Part shown: positions 10,526 through 20,199 of the stretch, in pieces
Layout: each line of letters starts with the position of its first letter
Position numbering within the stretch: the first letter of the stretch is position 1
Origin: Bacteroidota bacterium
GTDB taxonomy: Bacteria > Bacteroidota > Bacteroidia > B-17B0 > Aurantibacillaceae
Assembly (NCBI GenBank): GCA_025362395.1
Contig: JANYGK010000032.1
Coordinates: 1 to 60,513, forward strand
Reading direction: 5' to 3'
Length of the DNA stretch: 60,513 nucleotides
Made by a program: the position numbers and the translations under genes
The notes under the pieces: model-generated
The model's input: the letters and a program-made list of their open reading frames with translations, nothing else
What the model was told of the DNA's origin: nothing
Databases searched by the model: none

Positions 10526-10910
10526 AGTTACTGTTAATTATAAATGACCCTTTAAACTTTGTAAATGTAATGTTTTCTGAAAAGAGTTTAGCCTCTGCCG
10601 CGTATTTATTTTCAGTGTGTTTCCAGATAATTTCAAGTTGAACTTTTGGGTGTTTATCCGGCAAAATCATATTCAGAAATTTAATATTATCCCCTTTTGT
10701 AAAAAGAAGGTCTTTGTTGATGTGTTGCTGTAAAACTTCTTTTATTATTTGTGTTTGAAAAACCCCGGGTACAACGGGTATTTGCTCAAAATGCCCTTTA
10801 AATACCGGATGTTGGGCGTTTATGGAAATAGTTGCTAAATTGTTTTGATCATTTATGTTTTGAACAGAATCAATCGTATAAAAATCGTTTAATAAAAAAG
10901 TATCCGTCAT
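10503..10910 (-). CDS. FabZ/FabA-like hot-dog 3-hydroxyacyl-ACP dehydratase
   Basis: 135 residues, about the size of FabZ. The segment HPVFKGHFEQIPVVPGV (about 34-50) matches the FabZ active-site helix region HxxFxGHFPxxPxxPG, with the catalytic His. The second FabZ acidic residue on the hot-dog helix is not clear: QTQIIKEVLQQ follows. It is one base away from the lipoprotein gene upstream and overlaps the DUF420 gene downstream. Stand-alone dehydratases of this kind occur in flexirubin and aryl-polyene clusters beside a thioesterase and a LolA homologue, which is the context here. A role in modifying a special acyl chain is inference. Confidence 0.78.
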   Translation of the reverse strand: MTDTFLLNDFYTIDSVQNINDQNNLATISINAQHPVFKGHFEQIPVVPGVFQTQIIKEVLQQHINKDLLFTKGDNIKFLNMILPDKHPKVQLEIIWKHTENKYAAEAKLFSENITFTKFKGSFIINSNYGNTGIT

Positions 10911-10911
10911 C

Positions 10912-11556
10912 TTAATTTTTTAAAAGGTTTAGTTCTATTCTAATCTTTACAATTCCATATTGAACACATTTAATTTGGGTATATGTTTTTGTTTTCGGGT
11001 CAAACATATACTCAATTTTAGAAGCTTTTCTATGCCCGTTAAAGGTCTCCTGTTTTTTAATGCCTAATGAATCCAGGATTATAAATCGGGTCTGTTTTCC
11101 CGGAATTGAATAAAACTGTATTATCTTTCTGCTCCTGCATTGTTGGGCTTGTTTATTATATATATTGAACATTAACATACTATTGAAATTTCTTTTCAGT
11201 GAATTTATTAATGCCGGTTTATTTAGCGGTTCAAATACATACACAGCATTTATGCCGGTCGGTTTTACTTCAAAATCAAATAGCTTCATACCAAGTTCGG
11301 TTAAAAACACAAGATGTATTGTAACAGAATCGGTTTGTTTAACAACCATAATGCCGGTCAAGTGATTTTTTAAAACATCAATGCCGGTTTTGTATTTTGT
11401 TGCTGCTACCGGTTGTAAAATTGATTTAAACGAGGTTTGATCAATTATTACTTCATTGCACTTCTTAGAAGCGTTATACTTGTGTAGTTGGCACGAAATA
11501 AGGCCAAAGCATAAAACACTACTTAACCGTAAATATAGTTTCGTTGATCGGAGCAT
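10912..11556 (-). CDS. outer-membrane lipoprotein of unknown function in the lipid cassette
   Basis: 214 residues. The N-terminus has basic residues, a hydrophobic stretch and a good lipobox LISC (about 19-22), so it is probably a lipidated envelope protein. The mature part is rich in beta-type sequence, with a late segment on 'FDPKTKTYTQIKCVQYG'. The size and place next to LolA recall the LolB-like or DUF3261-type lipoproteins of aryl-polyene clusters, but I see no motif that proves this. The only ATG lies inside the end of the LolA gene, giving a 38-base overlap; no later start in frame keeps the signal peptide. Confidence 0.65.
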   Translation of the reverse strand: MLRSTKLYLRLSSVLCFGLISCQLHKYNASKKCNEVIIDQTSFKSILQPVAATKYKTGIDVLKNHLTGIMVVKQTDSVTIHLVFLTELGMKLFDFEVKPTGINAVYVFEPLNKPALINSLKRNFNSMLMFNIYNKQAQQCRSRKIIQFYSIPGKQTRFIILDSLGIKKQETFNGHRKASKIEYMFDPKTKTYTQIKCVQYGIVKIRIELNLLKN

Positions 11557-12139
11557 TCAATTTTTTATTGGAAAAGTCAAGAGATGTCAGATCATCATTT
11601 GATTCAACCATCTCCATTTTAGCCACCGAAGCTACGGTTTTATCAAAATACAAATTAATTTTTTTGAATGTGTCTTTCATGTTCTTTGTTTGCGGAAGCA
11701 ACTCTAACTTATAAAATGTTTCGTTTTCATAGTAAACGGTTTTAAACTTGTTGGATTTAAAAATAGTTCCCTGCACACACGCTATCATAATATCATTAAT
11801 TTCTTTAAATACTTTATTTCTGCTCATATCGTATTTGCCGGTTTTTTTTTCGTCCCTGATCATTATTTTTTCTTTATTAATAACGATCAGGTATTTTGTA
11901 GGGGCATTATATTCCCAACGAAGTAAATTGTCTTTTTTAAATGCAAAATGTCCTTTGCTTACAATTTTTTCTGATAACATGCTAAGGTTTTTTTCCTGTG
12001 TAAAGTCTGCCTCTATAGAGGTTGTAGCTTTACTCATGTTTTCAATCTTTAACTTTAAGGCGGTTGTGTCTTTTACATTTTTAAATGCTTGTGAAAAACA
12101 CACAACCGGAAATAACAGCAAAAAGAATAATTTACACAT
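11519..12139 (-). CDS. LolA-like outer-membrane lipoprotein carrier protein
   Basis: About 206 residues from the ATG at 12139; a TTG two codons upstream is possible but less likely. Signal peptide FFLLLFPVVCFSQ. The mature part follows LolA: TSIEADFTQEKNLSMLSEKIVSKGHFAFKK is the first beta-strand region, then LLRWEYNAPTKYLIVINKEK, then a C-terminal TSLDFSNKKLNAPINETIF. LolA homologues shuttle lipid-linked cargo across the periplasm. Because it sits with a thioesterase, a dehydratase and a lipoprotein, it may be the cassette-specific LolA of an aryl-polyene/flexirubin-like pathway and not the general LolA; this is inference. Confidence 0.85.
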   Translation of the reverse strand: MCKLFFLLLFPVVCFSQAFKNVKDTTALKLKIENMSKATTSIEADFTQEKNLSMLSEKIVSKGHFAFKKDNLLRWEYNAPTKYLIVINKEKIMIRDEKKTGKYDMSRNKVFKEINDIMIACVQGTIFKSNKFKTVYYENETFYKLELLPQTKNMKDTFKKINLYFDKTVASVAKMEMVESNDDLTSLDFSNKKLNAPINETIFTVK

Positions 12140-12170
12140 ACTCAAAAGTAAATAAATATTTGTTAAGGAA

Positions 12171-12593
12171 TTACACGCTTTTTATATTCAGACTCTGTTT
12201 CCATTGTTCCATAAACGCGGGCATGGTGATATGCAGTTCTTTTGTTTTAGGATCCATAAAAACCTGAATGCTCCGGCCTGTGCACACAACGTGACCGTGT
12301 TTTAAACTCCTGATAGTATAGTCAAAAATTAATTTGGCAGCCGGTGAATCTATGAATGTTGTTTCAATAACGGCGGTATCGCCATATTCTAAAATGCGTT
12401 TGTATTGTACCTGTAAATCAATTAGGGGTACAGCTAACCCATGTTTATAAATATCAAGATAGCCAAAATTATATTTCTGACCAAAGGCTTCTCTTCCATC
12501 TTCAAAATACCTGACATAATGGCCATGCCATACGACTCTTAATGAATCTACTTCACTAAATTTTATCAGTTGATTTACTGTTTCTTTTAACAT
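12171..12593 (-). CDS. YbgC/4-hydroxybenzoyl-CoA thioesterase-family acyl-CoA thioesterase
   Basis: 140 residues from the ATG at 12593; a TTG two codons earlier is also open. It is a hot-dog 4HBT protein: the N-terminal motif is SEVDSLRVVWHGHYVRYFED (about 14-33), where the Asp of EVD corresponds to the active-site acid and WHGHYVRYFE to the helix that follows. It hydrolyses acyl-thioesters. It is the first gene of the compact run thioesterase-LolA-lipoprotein-dehydratase-DUF420, with gaps or overlaps below 40 bases, consistent with one operon. Confidence 0.85.
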   Translation of the reverse strand: MLKETVNQLIKFSEVDSLRVVWHGHYVRYFEDGREAFGQKYNFGYLDIYKHGLAVPLIDLQVQYKRILEYGDTAVIETTFIDSPAAKLIFDYTIRSLKHGHVVCTGRSIQVFMDPKTKELHITMPAFMEQWKQSLNIKSV

Positions 12594-12670
12594 TTTCAAA
12601 ATTAATTTTTAATATTATTAATATATTGTTTTTAGAAGATTTCCTTATGATTAAAATATTGTTAAATAAG

Positions 12671-12701
12671 TTGTAATTTTTAGATAAAAGTATTAAATTT
12701 G
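12671..12701 (+). promoter_or_regulatory. Bacteroidota-type promoter for the T9SS cargo gene
   Basis: TTG at 12671-12673 and TAAATTTG at 12694-12701 are separated by 20 bases. This fits the Bacteroidota sigma consensus (TTG at -33, TAnnTTTG at -7, spacing 17-23). The start codon is 25 bases after the -7 box, so the leader would be about 20 bases. Confidence 0.6.
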
Positions 12702-12726
12702 TTATTCTAACTAAAAAACAATTTTT

Positions 12727-14058
12727 ATGAAAAAAATTTACACAATTATTTCAGTAGCCCTGTTTGGCGGGTTGACCGCTCAGGTTGTAACAATACCAAA
12801 CTCTAATAAAATACCGTTCATAAGTAAAAGCGGTGTTGTAACTCATCAAAAAAGTGCAACTTCACCTACAGGGGTTAAAAAGGGGCGTTATGATGTAGGG
12901 TACAGTTTACTTACTGCAAATGGTGTTCTGCCAACCGAAATTGGTGGTTCGTCGCCGAAAGTGCGTATTTTTGTCGACCCAACATTTTGCGATTCTACTG
13001 TAAGACAATCGTTCTCGGGTTCTGCAGCGAGCTATATTAACACGATTAAATTTGGTACTACTTTTGACCCTAAAAGCATTATATTTGATAATTTTAGTCC
13101 TTTATTTACTCCAACTGATTCATATTATTTGGATACTGTTTGGGTGGCTGGAGTTTATCAACGTAAAACATCGGCTATTGATACATTAATGGTTGAAATA
13201 GTTTGGGGTGACACTGCTAATACAAATGTTTTTGGACGTTGGTCCTATGCGAGTCCTTATACATATTATGGTACGTGGGCTACTCCTAAATTTACCACTT
13301 CTGCGGTTCAGCAAGGTAATAAAGCTTTCTTAAGTGCTCCTTCAACCAATAAAATGGTAATTAAACGAGTGCTAACCGATGCTGATACAGCTTTTTTTCG
13401 TATAAATGATTATGCTCCCTTTGTTTTAAATGGCGCCTTAGGACAATTGATTCCTGCTAATAATATTGTTTCGGCAAATGTTACTTACATTCCTGGGCAA
13501 GTTTCGTACCCTGTAGGGACTGTGTCTTATAATCCCGGAACAGGAACGGTTACTGCCACGATGAATGGCTTTGCTGCTGTATTATATCAACAATCAAGTC
13601 CAGCTCAACCTGTTGCCGGTACTGATTATTTTGATGATCTTCAAAAAGGAAAAAATTGCAGTCAAGTATTATTTCCTAGTCAACGTTATGGAACCGACGC
13701 GGGTATTTTTTTAAATTCAATACGCGGGTCTATTGCTAGTAGTTATTGGATTGATTTTTCTGTCCATGGTAACTCATCTGTTGGTATTAAAGAAACTGAA
13801 AACAAAGGTTTTGCATTAGGTCAAAACACTCCTAATCCTTTTAACGGTGAATCTAAAGTTGCTTATATGTTAGATAAAGAAGCTCATACTGCTACTTTTA
13901 CAATAACTGACGTTATGGGTCGTGTAGTTTCTACACAAGTTGTTGATGCAACCAAAGGAACTCATACAGTTACATTAAATGCTCAGGCAGCAGGTGTTTA
14001 CTATTACTCTTTAAGTGTTGACGGTGTTACTACAACTAAAAAAATGATTGCTCAATAA
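12727..14058 (+). CDS. secreted protein with T9SS type A C-terminal sorting domain
   Basis: 443 residues. It has a signal peptide (MKKIYTIISVALFGGLTAQ). The last 80 residues form a Por-type secretion tail: ALGQNTPNPFNGESKVAYML, then ITDVMGRVV, then GVYYYSLSVDG and a basic end KKMIAQ. This marks it for export by the type IX secretion system and probably for anchoring or release at the cell surface. The central 300 residues (rich in T, S, Y and V) carry no domain I recognise; they may be a structural beta-rich module. It is a single gene with its own promoter and a strong terminator, and it stands between opposite-strand genes. Confidence 0.9.
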   Translation: MKKIYTIISVALFGGLTAQVVTIPNSNKIPFISKSGVVTHQKSATSPTGVKKGRYDVGYSLLTANGVLPTEIGGSSPKVRIFVDPTFCDSTVRQSFSGSAASYINTIKFGTTFDPKSIIFDNFSPLFTPTDSYYLDTVWVAGVYQRKTSAIDTLMVEIVWGDTANTNVFGRWSYASPYTYYGTWATPKFTTSAVQQGNKAFLSAPSTNKMVIKRVLTDADTAFFRINDYAPFVLNGALGQLIPANNIVSANVTYIPGQVSYPVGTVSYNPGTGTVTATMNGFAAVLYQQSSPAQPVAGTDYFDDLQKGKNCSQVLFPSQRYGTDAGIFLNSIRGSIASSYWIDFSVHGNSSVGIKETENKGFALGQNTPNPFNGESKVAYMLDKEAHTATFTITDVMGRVVSTQVVDATKGTHTVTLNAQAAGVYYYSLSVDGVTTTKKMIAQ

Positions 14059-14074
14059 TTACTAATTTTCTATA

Positions 14075-14108
14075 AAAAAAGCCGCCTGTAAATTCAGGCG
14101 GCTTTTTT
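14075..14108. terminator. bidirectional intrinsic terminator
   Basis: GCCGCCTG (14081-14088) pairs with CAGGCGGC (14095-14102) across a 6-base loop, flanked by six A on the left and six T on the right. It serves the T9SS gene on the plus strand and mfd on the minus strand. Confidence 0.93.
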
Positions 14109-14126
14109 ATGCAGTCATTTTTTTAT

Positions 14127-17100
14127 TTATGCAGGAACCGCAATAAGCGAATTTATTTTTTCGAGTACATTAAAAGCTTCGTCAACACTCTTAATATTTT
14201 CAATAGTTAACCAAAGCTTGTTGTTTTGCTCTTTTAACGCAGTTTGTTTCGGCGTTTTCTGTGCGTACAACAATACTGCTTTAAACATGGGCGAATTATA
14301 ATAATCACTGTCTTGCTTACTCAAAAAGTAAGACAGCATTTTATTGTTTTTGAGTGTTATTTTTTCGAACCCCAACTTCATAGCAGCCCATCGCATCCTC
14401 ACCACATTAATAAGCTCTACGGCCTCTATCGGCAAAGGGCCGAACCTATCCCTTAACTTTGATTCAAAGAGTGTCAGATCCTCCGTTTTGGCTATATTAT
14501 CCAACTCCCTGTATAATAACAAGCGCTCGGTTAAATTGCTGACGTAGGTGTCAGGAATTAGAAGCTGAAGATCTGTATCAACGGTTGTTTCCTTTACAAA
14601 TTGCCGTGAAAACGCCGATTTATCAGTATTTGCAGACTCGCCGTTTTCAATAGTTTCCCTATACCAATCCTCTTGTTTTAATTCTTCAATAGCTTCGTTT
14701 AATATTTTCATATACGTATCAAAGCCCATATCATTAATAAAACCGCTTTGCTCTCCGCCTAATAAATTTCCGGCTCCTCGTATATCCAAATCACGCATGG
14801 CTATTTGGAAACCACTTCCCAAGTCACTGAATTCCACAATAGCCTTTAGGCGTTTCCTGGCTTCAGTACTAAGGCTTACAAAAGGTGGTGTCAATAAATA
14901 ACAAAACGCTTTTTTATTGCTCCGCCCTACCCTGCCCCGCATTTGATGCAGATCGCTTAAACCGAAGTTTTGAGAATCGTTAATAATAATCGTGTTCGCG
15001 TTACTAATATCTAACCCTGATTCTATTATCGTAGTGGCTACTAACACATCATATTCCCCTTCAATAAAACCCAACATAATATCCTCCAACTTATCTCCGT
15101 CCAATTGTCCATGGCCTATGGCAATTCTTGCCTCCGGGACAAGGCGTTGTAAAATACCGGCAACCTCCTGTATATTCTGCACTTTATTATGTACAAAATA
15201 AACTTGTCCGCCCCGGTTCAGCTCATAAGTTATAGCGTCCCTTATGGCTTCTTCACTAAACGAAATCAATTCGGTTTGAACAGGGTAACGGTTTGGTGGC
15301 GGCGTGCTGATCACCGACAGATCGCGGGCACCCATTAAGCTGAACTGCAAAGTTCGCGGTATCGGCGTTGCAGTAAGAGTCAATGTATCAACCGATGTTT
15401 TAAAGGTTTTAAGCTTATCTTTCATGCCAACGCCAAACTTTTGCTCTTCATCAATAATAAGCAGGCCGAGATTTTTAAATTTCATATCCTTCCCAACAAT
15501 TTTATGGGTGCCAATTAAAATATCAATTTTACCTTCTTCAATTCCCTTAATAACTTCTTTAGTTTCTTTACCGGACTTAAAACGATTAATAAAACTAACG
15601 TTACACGGTAGGTCTTTTAAACGCTCTTTAAATGTTTTATAATGCTGGTAAGCTAAAATAGTTGTAGGTACCAATATAGCAACCTGTTTACTATCGCAAA
15701 CCGCTTTAAACGCAGCACGTATGGCAATTTCAGTTTTACCGAATCCTACATCACCACACACTAACCTGTCCATAGGGTGCGGCCTTTCCATGTCGCGCTT
15801 TACGTCGGCTGTCACTTTTATTTGATCAGGCGTATCTTCATAAATAAAGGAAGCTTCCAATTCGTGTTGCAGGTAATTATCCTGCGGATAACGGTGGCCG
15901 GGCTGTGCCTTACGTTTAGCATATAATTTAATAAGATCGTATGCTACTTCTTTTACGTTTCGTTTCGTTTTTTGTTTTAACGTACTCCAGGTGGTTGAAC
16001 CAATTTTATCAATACGCGGAACATTACCTTCTTTCCCGGTATATTTACTAATGCGGTGTAAGCTGTGTATGCTTACATATAAAAAATCATTGTCTTTGTA
16101 AACCAATTTTACCGCTTCCTGTTCTTTACCGTTTACGTTCAGCTTTACCAAACCGCCAAAGCGACCGATCCCGTGATCAATATGGGTCACAAAATCACCG
16201 GGATTAAGCGATAGAATTTCTTTTAATGTAAGGGATTCTGCTGTTTTGTAACGGGTTTCTTTTAAATGAAACCGATGGTATCGCTCAAATATTTGGTGAT
16301 CTGTATAACATGCTACTTTAAGATCGTGATCAATAAACCCTTCGTGAATATTAAGGTTAATGTGTTCAATTAAACTATCATACGTACGATGTTCTTTAGA
16401 TAACATATCATTAAAAATGGATTGAAGCCTTTCAGCTTGTTTCGCATTATCAGTTGTTAAATAGTTTTTATACCCTTTAGCTTTATTGGCTTTCAAGTCA
16501 TTAATAAGCATTTCAAAATTTTTGTTGAACTGCGGTTGCATGCTTTGATTAAAGTTTACCTCTTGTGATGCAATATGGGCGCTTAAGCCATATTCTATAA
16601 GCTTAAAAGGCTTAATAAGCGATAAAAAATCTTCTCCCCGTAAATACAATTCGTCAGGCGAAATATGTTTCACCTCTCCGGTTAATGCCGAAAACGATTT
16701 TTCTGTTTTAGCAAAAAGCTTATCAATTAATTCTTTGGTGTATAATACATCGTCAAAACATAAAACAGTTTCATCTGTGATATAATCAAAAAGAGATTGA
16801 CGAATCTCAACAACGAGGTTAGATTGTATATCAGGAATAATCGTAATAAAATCATACGTGTGATTTGAAAGTTGCGAAGCAGGATCAAACGTTTTAATAG
16901 CATCTACATCATTTCCAAACAACTCTATACGATACGGTAACTCATTTGCAAAGGAATAAATATCAATGATCCCTCCACGAATGGCGTATTGCCCGGGCTC
17001 TACAACAAAGTCACACAGTTCAAAACTATAGCTTTCTAAAAACTCCCTTATAAAATCAGTGCTTAATTTTTCACCTTTTCTAATAATAAGTGTGTTTTTA

Positions 17101-17492
17101 CTTAAGCTTGTTTTCGATGCTACCTTCTCTGCTAAGGCTGCGGCATAGGTTACCACAATGCCTGAATAATTTTCTTTACTTAAACGGCTTAATGTTTCAG
17201 CCCTTTCTTGTACAGAAGCATTGCCGGTTTTTTCTTCCTTATATGGAACTTTGTAACTCTCCGGAAAATAAAGTATATCTTTTTCAGAAACCAACGCCTG
17301 TAAGTCATTTAAAACATAAGCCGCTTTTTCTTTGTCGTTACATACTATAAAAAAATTGGAAGAAGTGTTTTGAAACAGGTCATTTATCAAAAAGGCAAAA
17401 GACGAACCTCGTAAACCGGAAATAAATACATTTGTATTTAAGTTTACTTGCTTTTTCTGCAGCTCGTTCCAAAATTTACCGTTCCACCACAT
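14127..17492 (-). CDS. mfd: transcription-repair coupling factor Mfd
   Basis: About 1,121 residues from the ATG at 17492; a TTG four codons earlier is less likely. It removes RNA polymerase stalled at DNA lesions and recruits UvrA. Seen: UvrB-like N-terminal part (about 1-330, YAIRGGIIDIYS); CarD-like polymerase-interacting domain (about 420-530, GDFVTHIDHGIGRFGG); helicase domains with Walker A GDVGFGKTE (about 575), DEEQ box (LLIIDEEQKFGVG, about 680), ATPIPRTLQFSLMG, and motif VI QMRGRVGRS; C-terminal TRCF domain (about 990-1100). All key residues are present and the length is normal. Confidence 0.98.
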   Translation of the reverse strand: MWWNGKFWNELQKKQVNLNTNVFISGLRGSSFAFLINDLFQNTSSNFFIVCNDKEKAAYVLNDLQALVSEKDILYFPESYKVPYKEEKTGNASVQERAETLSRLSKENYSGIVVTYAAALAEKVASKTSLSKNTLIIRKGEKLSTDFIREFLESYSFELCDFVVEPGQYAIRGGIIDIYSFANELPYRIELFGNDVDAIKTFDPASQLSNHTYDFITIIPDIQSNLVVEIRQSLFDYITDETVLCFDDVLYTKELIDKLFAKTEKSFSALTGEVKHISPDELYLRGEDFLSLIKPFKLIEYGLSAHIASQEVNFNQSMQPQFNKNFEMLINDLKANKAKGYKNYLTTDNAKQAERLQSIFNDMLSKEHRTYDSLIEHINLNIHEGFIDHDLKVACYTDHQIFERYHRFHLKETRYKTAESLTLKEILSLNPGDFVTHIDHGIGRFGGLVKLNVNGKEQEAVKLVYKDNDFLYVSIHSLHRISKYTGKEGNVPRIDKIGSTTWSTLKQKTKRNVKEVAYDLIKLYAKRKAQPGHRYPQDNYLQHELEASFIYEDTPDQIKVTADVKRDMERPHPMDRLVCGDVGFGKTEIAIRAAFKAVCDSKQVAILVPTTILAYQHYKTFKERLKDLPCNVSFINRFKSGKETKEVIKGIEEGKIDILIGTHKIVGKDMKFKNLGLLIIDEEQKFGVGMKDKLKTFKTSVDTLTLTATPIPRTLQFSLMGARDLSVISTPPPNRYPVQTELISFSEEAIRDAITYELNRGGQVYFVHNKVQNIQEVAGILQRLVPEARIAIGHGQLDGDKLEDIMLGFIEGEYDVLVATTIIESGLDISNANTIIINDSQNFGLSDLHQMRGRVGRSNKKAFCYLLTPPFVSLSTEARKRLKAIVEFSDLGSGFQIAMRDLDIRGAGNLLGGEQSGFINDMGFDTYMKILNEAIEELKQEDWYRETIENGESANTDKSAFSRQFVKETTVDTDLQLLIPDTYVSNLTERLLLYRELDNIAKTEDLTLFESKLRDRFGPLPIEAVELINVVRMRWAAMKLGFEKITLKNNKMLSYFLSKQDSDYYNSPMFKAVLLYAQKTPKQTALKEQNNKLWLTIENIKSVDEAFNVLEKINSLIAVPA

Positions 17493-17547
17493 TGTAGATT
17501 GCAAAGATAGCTGATTTCACAAGCAATTGTCACTATTTAAAAAAATA

Positions 17548-17575
17548 ATCCCGAAGACAACAATTCCCTCGGGAT
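17548..17575 (-). terminator. terminator after fumC
   Basis: ATCCCGA (17548-17554) pairs with TCGGGAT (17569-17575). Read on the minus strand the hairpin is followed by TTATTTTTTT. It sits 24 bases after the fumC stop. Confidence 0.75.
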
Positions 17576-17598
17576 CATAAATTTATAAAATAAGGTTA

Positions 17599-18996
17599 TT
17601 ATTTTAAGCTACCAATCATGTCTTCCGGCTTCACCCATTCATCAAATTGTTCATTAGTAACGTATCCTAATTCTACGGCGGCTTCACGTAACGTTTTATT
17701 TCCTTTATGAGCTGTCTTAGCTATTTTAGCCGACTTCTCGTAACCAATGTGCGTGTTTAATGCCGTTACCAACATCAAAGAATTTTCTAAGTGTTTTTTT
17801 ATTTCCGGTAAATTAGCTTGTATGCCATCGCTGCATTTTTCAGTAAAAGAGACGCAAGCATCACCAATTAAACGAGCTGACTGTAATACATTAGAAGCTA
17901 TAACAGGTTTAAAAACATTTAATTCAAAATGGCCCATAGTGCCCCCAATAGTTGCTGCCACATCGTTTCCTATAACCTGTGCACAAACCATGGTTAATGC
18001 TTCGGGTTGTGTAGGGTTTACTTTGCCCGGCATAATAGAAGACCCCGGCTCATTATCAGGAATACTAATTTCTCCTATTCCGCAACGCGGCCCTGAAGAC
18101 AACATACGAATATCATTTGCTATTTTAAATAAAGATACTGCACTGCGTTTTAATGCCCCGCTCAATTCCACCATTGCATCATGGGCAGCAAGCGCTTCAA
18201 ACTTATTAGGAGCTGTTACAAACGGCAATCCGGTTAATTCTGCAATTTTTTTTGCAACTAATACGTCATATCCTTTTGGTGTGTTTAAACCTGTACCAAC
18301 AGCGGTTCCTCCTAATGCTAATTCTTTTACAGCTTCTAACGCATTTTTTAAAGCACGTATGCTCATATTTATCTGCTGTACATAGCCGCTAAACTCTTGG
18401 CCAAGAGATAATGGAGTTGCATCCATAAAGTGAGTACGACCTGTTTTAATGATCTTATCAAATTCCTTTACTTTTTTAGCCAATGAATCCCGCATTTTTT
18501 CCATTCCGGGTATCGTAATTTCAACCACTTGCTTATACGCTGCAATGTGCATGGCAGTTGGGTATGTATCGTTGCTGCTTTGAGATTTATTTACATCATC
18601 ATTAGGATGTAAAATTTTTGGTTCATCCGTTAATTTACCTCCATTTATAACGTGTGCGCGATATGCAATTACCTCATTCGCATTCATATTACTTTGAGTA
18701 CCCGAACCTGTTTGCCAAATAACCAAAGGAAATTGATCGTCTAATTTTTTCAATAAAATCTCATCGCACACTTTCCCAATCCAATCACATTTTTCTTTAG
18801 ATAAAACACCTAATTCGAAATTAGCCAACGCAGCGGCTTTTTTCAAATACGCGAATGCGTATATAATTTCCTTTGGCATACTTGCTTCAGGCCCTATTTT
18901 AAAATTGTTACGAGACCGCTCTGTTTGTGCGCCCCAATAAACGTTGGCAGGTACTTTAACCTCACCCATTGTGTCTGTTTCTATTCTGAATTCCAT
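17599..18996 (-). CDS. fumC: class II fumarate hydratase FumC
   Basis: 465 residues from the ATG at 18996 ([13 protein letters not shown]), the usual length. The frame stays open for 41 more codons upstream, but that part is not like fumarase. It converts fumarate and L-malate in the TCA cycle. Seen: [13 protein letters not shown] near 100-112, [12 protein letters not shown], and the family signature [11 protein letters not shown]. It is distinct from aspartase by the overall fumarase-like N-terminus ([19 protein letters not shown]). It is monocistronic, with a terminator between it and mfd. Confidence 0.96.
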   Translation of the reverse strand: MEFRIETDTMGEVKVPANVYWGAQTERSRNNFKIGPEASMPKEIIYAFAYLKKAAALANFELGVLSKEKCDWIGKVCDEILLKKLDDQFPLVIWQTGSGTQSNMNANEVIAYRAHVINGGKLTDEPKILHPNDDVNKSQSSNDTYPTAMHIAAYKQVVEITIPGMEKMRDSLAKKVKEFDKIIKTGRTHFMDATPLSLGQEFSGYVQQINMSIRALKNALEAVKELALGGTAVGTGLNTPKGYDVLVAKKIAELTGLPFVTAPNKFEALAAHDAMVELSGALKRSAVSLFKIANDIRMLSSGPRCGIGEISIPDNEPGSSIMPGKVNPTQPEALTMVCAQVIGNDVAATIGGTMGHFELNVFKPVIASNVLQSARLIGDACVSFTEKCSDGIQANLPEIKKHLENSLMLVTALNTHIGYEKSAKIAKTAHKGNKTLREAAVELGYVTNEQFDEWVKPEDMIGSLK

Positions 18997-19689
18997 GTGA
19001 TTTATATTATGGGTCGAATTTAGTAAAAATGCTGTTGGAATATATACTTGTGTAAAAAAATTTGTCAGGTAAATTTTGAGAATTCTATGTATTAAAACTT
19101 TCTCCTTAAACCGCTCCAAGAAACATTATATTATAATTAACACACTCCCGTTCATTTAATTATTCAACACATATTAAAAAGAATAGAGCAAAATTTATGA
19201 AAAAATTTGTACGTAGTGGCTTATCATGAGAATAAAACGCCACCACAAAACCATAACCAATAACTTAAGTTAGAAAACATCTACTTTGCACACACTTTAC
19301 AGAAGCCACCGGGATATTGAAAAATTTTTAAAATACTGAAACCAAACATAACGGTAAAAACAGTTGTTGGTATAAGACCTAGTGCAGTAAAATCACACCT
19401 ATTTATACCTCTAGAGCGTCTTACTTTTAGAATTATTAATAAGAGTAAAAACAAACAGCAAAGCTTCATTTTTCAATTTGTAGAAAAATATGCTTTTTCT
19501 TGTATTATTACTTAACACTCGATTACTTCATACAGTGTATACAACTAAAAGCTCTACTCATAAAACGAAAGCAAAAAGTAATTAACTTTTATAAAGAACC
19601 TCATTTTATCAAGGCTTTTAATTACTTGATTAATTTATAGCCAAAACATTTAATTTCTTAAGGACATAACCCTGCATACTTTTTCTTTT
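18997..19689. other. AT-rich intergenic region without a convincing gene
   Basis: I see no credible gene here. A 62-codon frame on the minus strand (19281-19469) has a hydrophobic start but no motif or relative that I know. I looked for clustered DnaA boxes (TTATNCACA), because parS-like sites lie 1-2 kb away, and found none. Confidence 0.5.
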
Positions 19690-19960
19690 TGAGACGATCA
19701 AGCCTGAGTTTTAACCGCATTGCTTTACTCAAAATTTAAACTTTTTACGCAACTTTTTTTTCGTGAATTTGTACAAAGTTTTAGAATATACTCGCTGTCT
19801 TGTGTGCCTTTACGAGTTCTAAAATGAACCGGATCTCTTGGATATTTGGTTCGATATCTCTAAATAGTGTTCTCTACAGAAATATTGCCAATAAGGGTTT
19901 GGCTTCACGAAGTAGCTAACTATTCCATCGGCCAGACTTACATAACTTTAAGGACGGCGA
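19690..19960 (-). pseudogene. decayed IS5-family transposase fragment
   Basis: On the minus strand 19941-19819 reads VSLADGIVSYFVKPNPYW followed by QYFCREHYLE, then a stop. This matches the DUF772 region of IS5-type transposases (usually ...L.D..VV..ENPYWQYFCGE..F). Later codons are interrupted by stops and frame changes, with a possible basic remnant (KAMRLKLRLDRLKKKK) near 19680-19725. No DDE catalytic core and no terminal inverted repeats were found. The element is a dead fragment. Confidence 0.55.
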
Positions 19961-20199
19961 CTAAAATCAATTTTATGTTTTCTATTGAATAAGGTTTACT
20001 TAAAATCTATTATTTTTTAATTACTATTAAAAAATTGCAATATTCTGTTTATAATTTTTAGTGCTTATTTTGTAATGTGCAATTTGGCGCATTGGTGCAC
20101 TTACCTATTTATGTTGGAACAAATATTCCCCGAAACCTCAGGGTATTATATGAGTCTTATACTATTAGGGACATTAGTAACAACTATTAAACACCGAAT
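19961..20199. other. intergenic region between IS remnant and methyltransferase
   Basis: Very AT-rich. I see no open frame of note and no clear terminator for the methyltransferase gene. Confidence 0.4.

Noticed and set aside
17747-18385. 212-codon plus-strand frame
   Set aside because: Antisense to fumC; no recognisable protein.
18997-19119. Longer start for fumC (41 more codons)
   Set aside because: The extension is not fumarase-like; [13 protein letters not shown] at 18996 is the normal family start.
19281-19469. 62-codon minus-strand frame with hydrophobic start
   Set aside because: No motif, no promoter, lies in AT-rich DNA where such frames are common. It could be a small membrane peptide but I cannot support it.
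18997-20199. oriC in the gap near the parS-like sites
   Set aside because: No DnaA-box cluster and no dnaA or other origin genes; only an IS relic was found.
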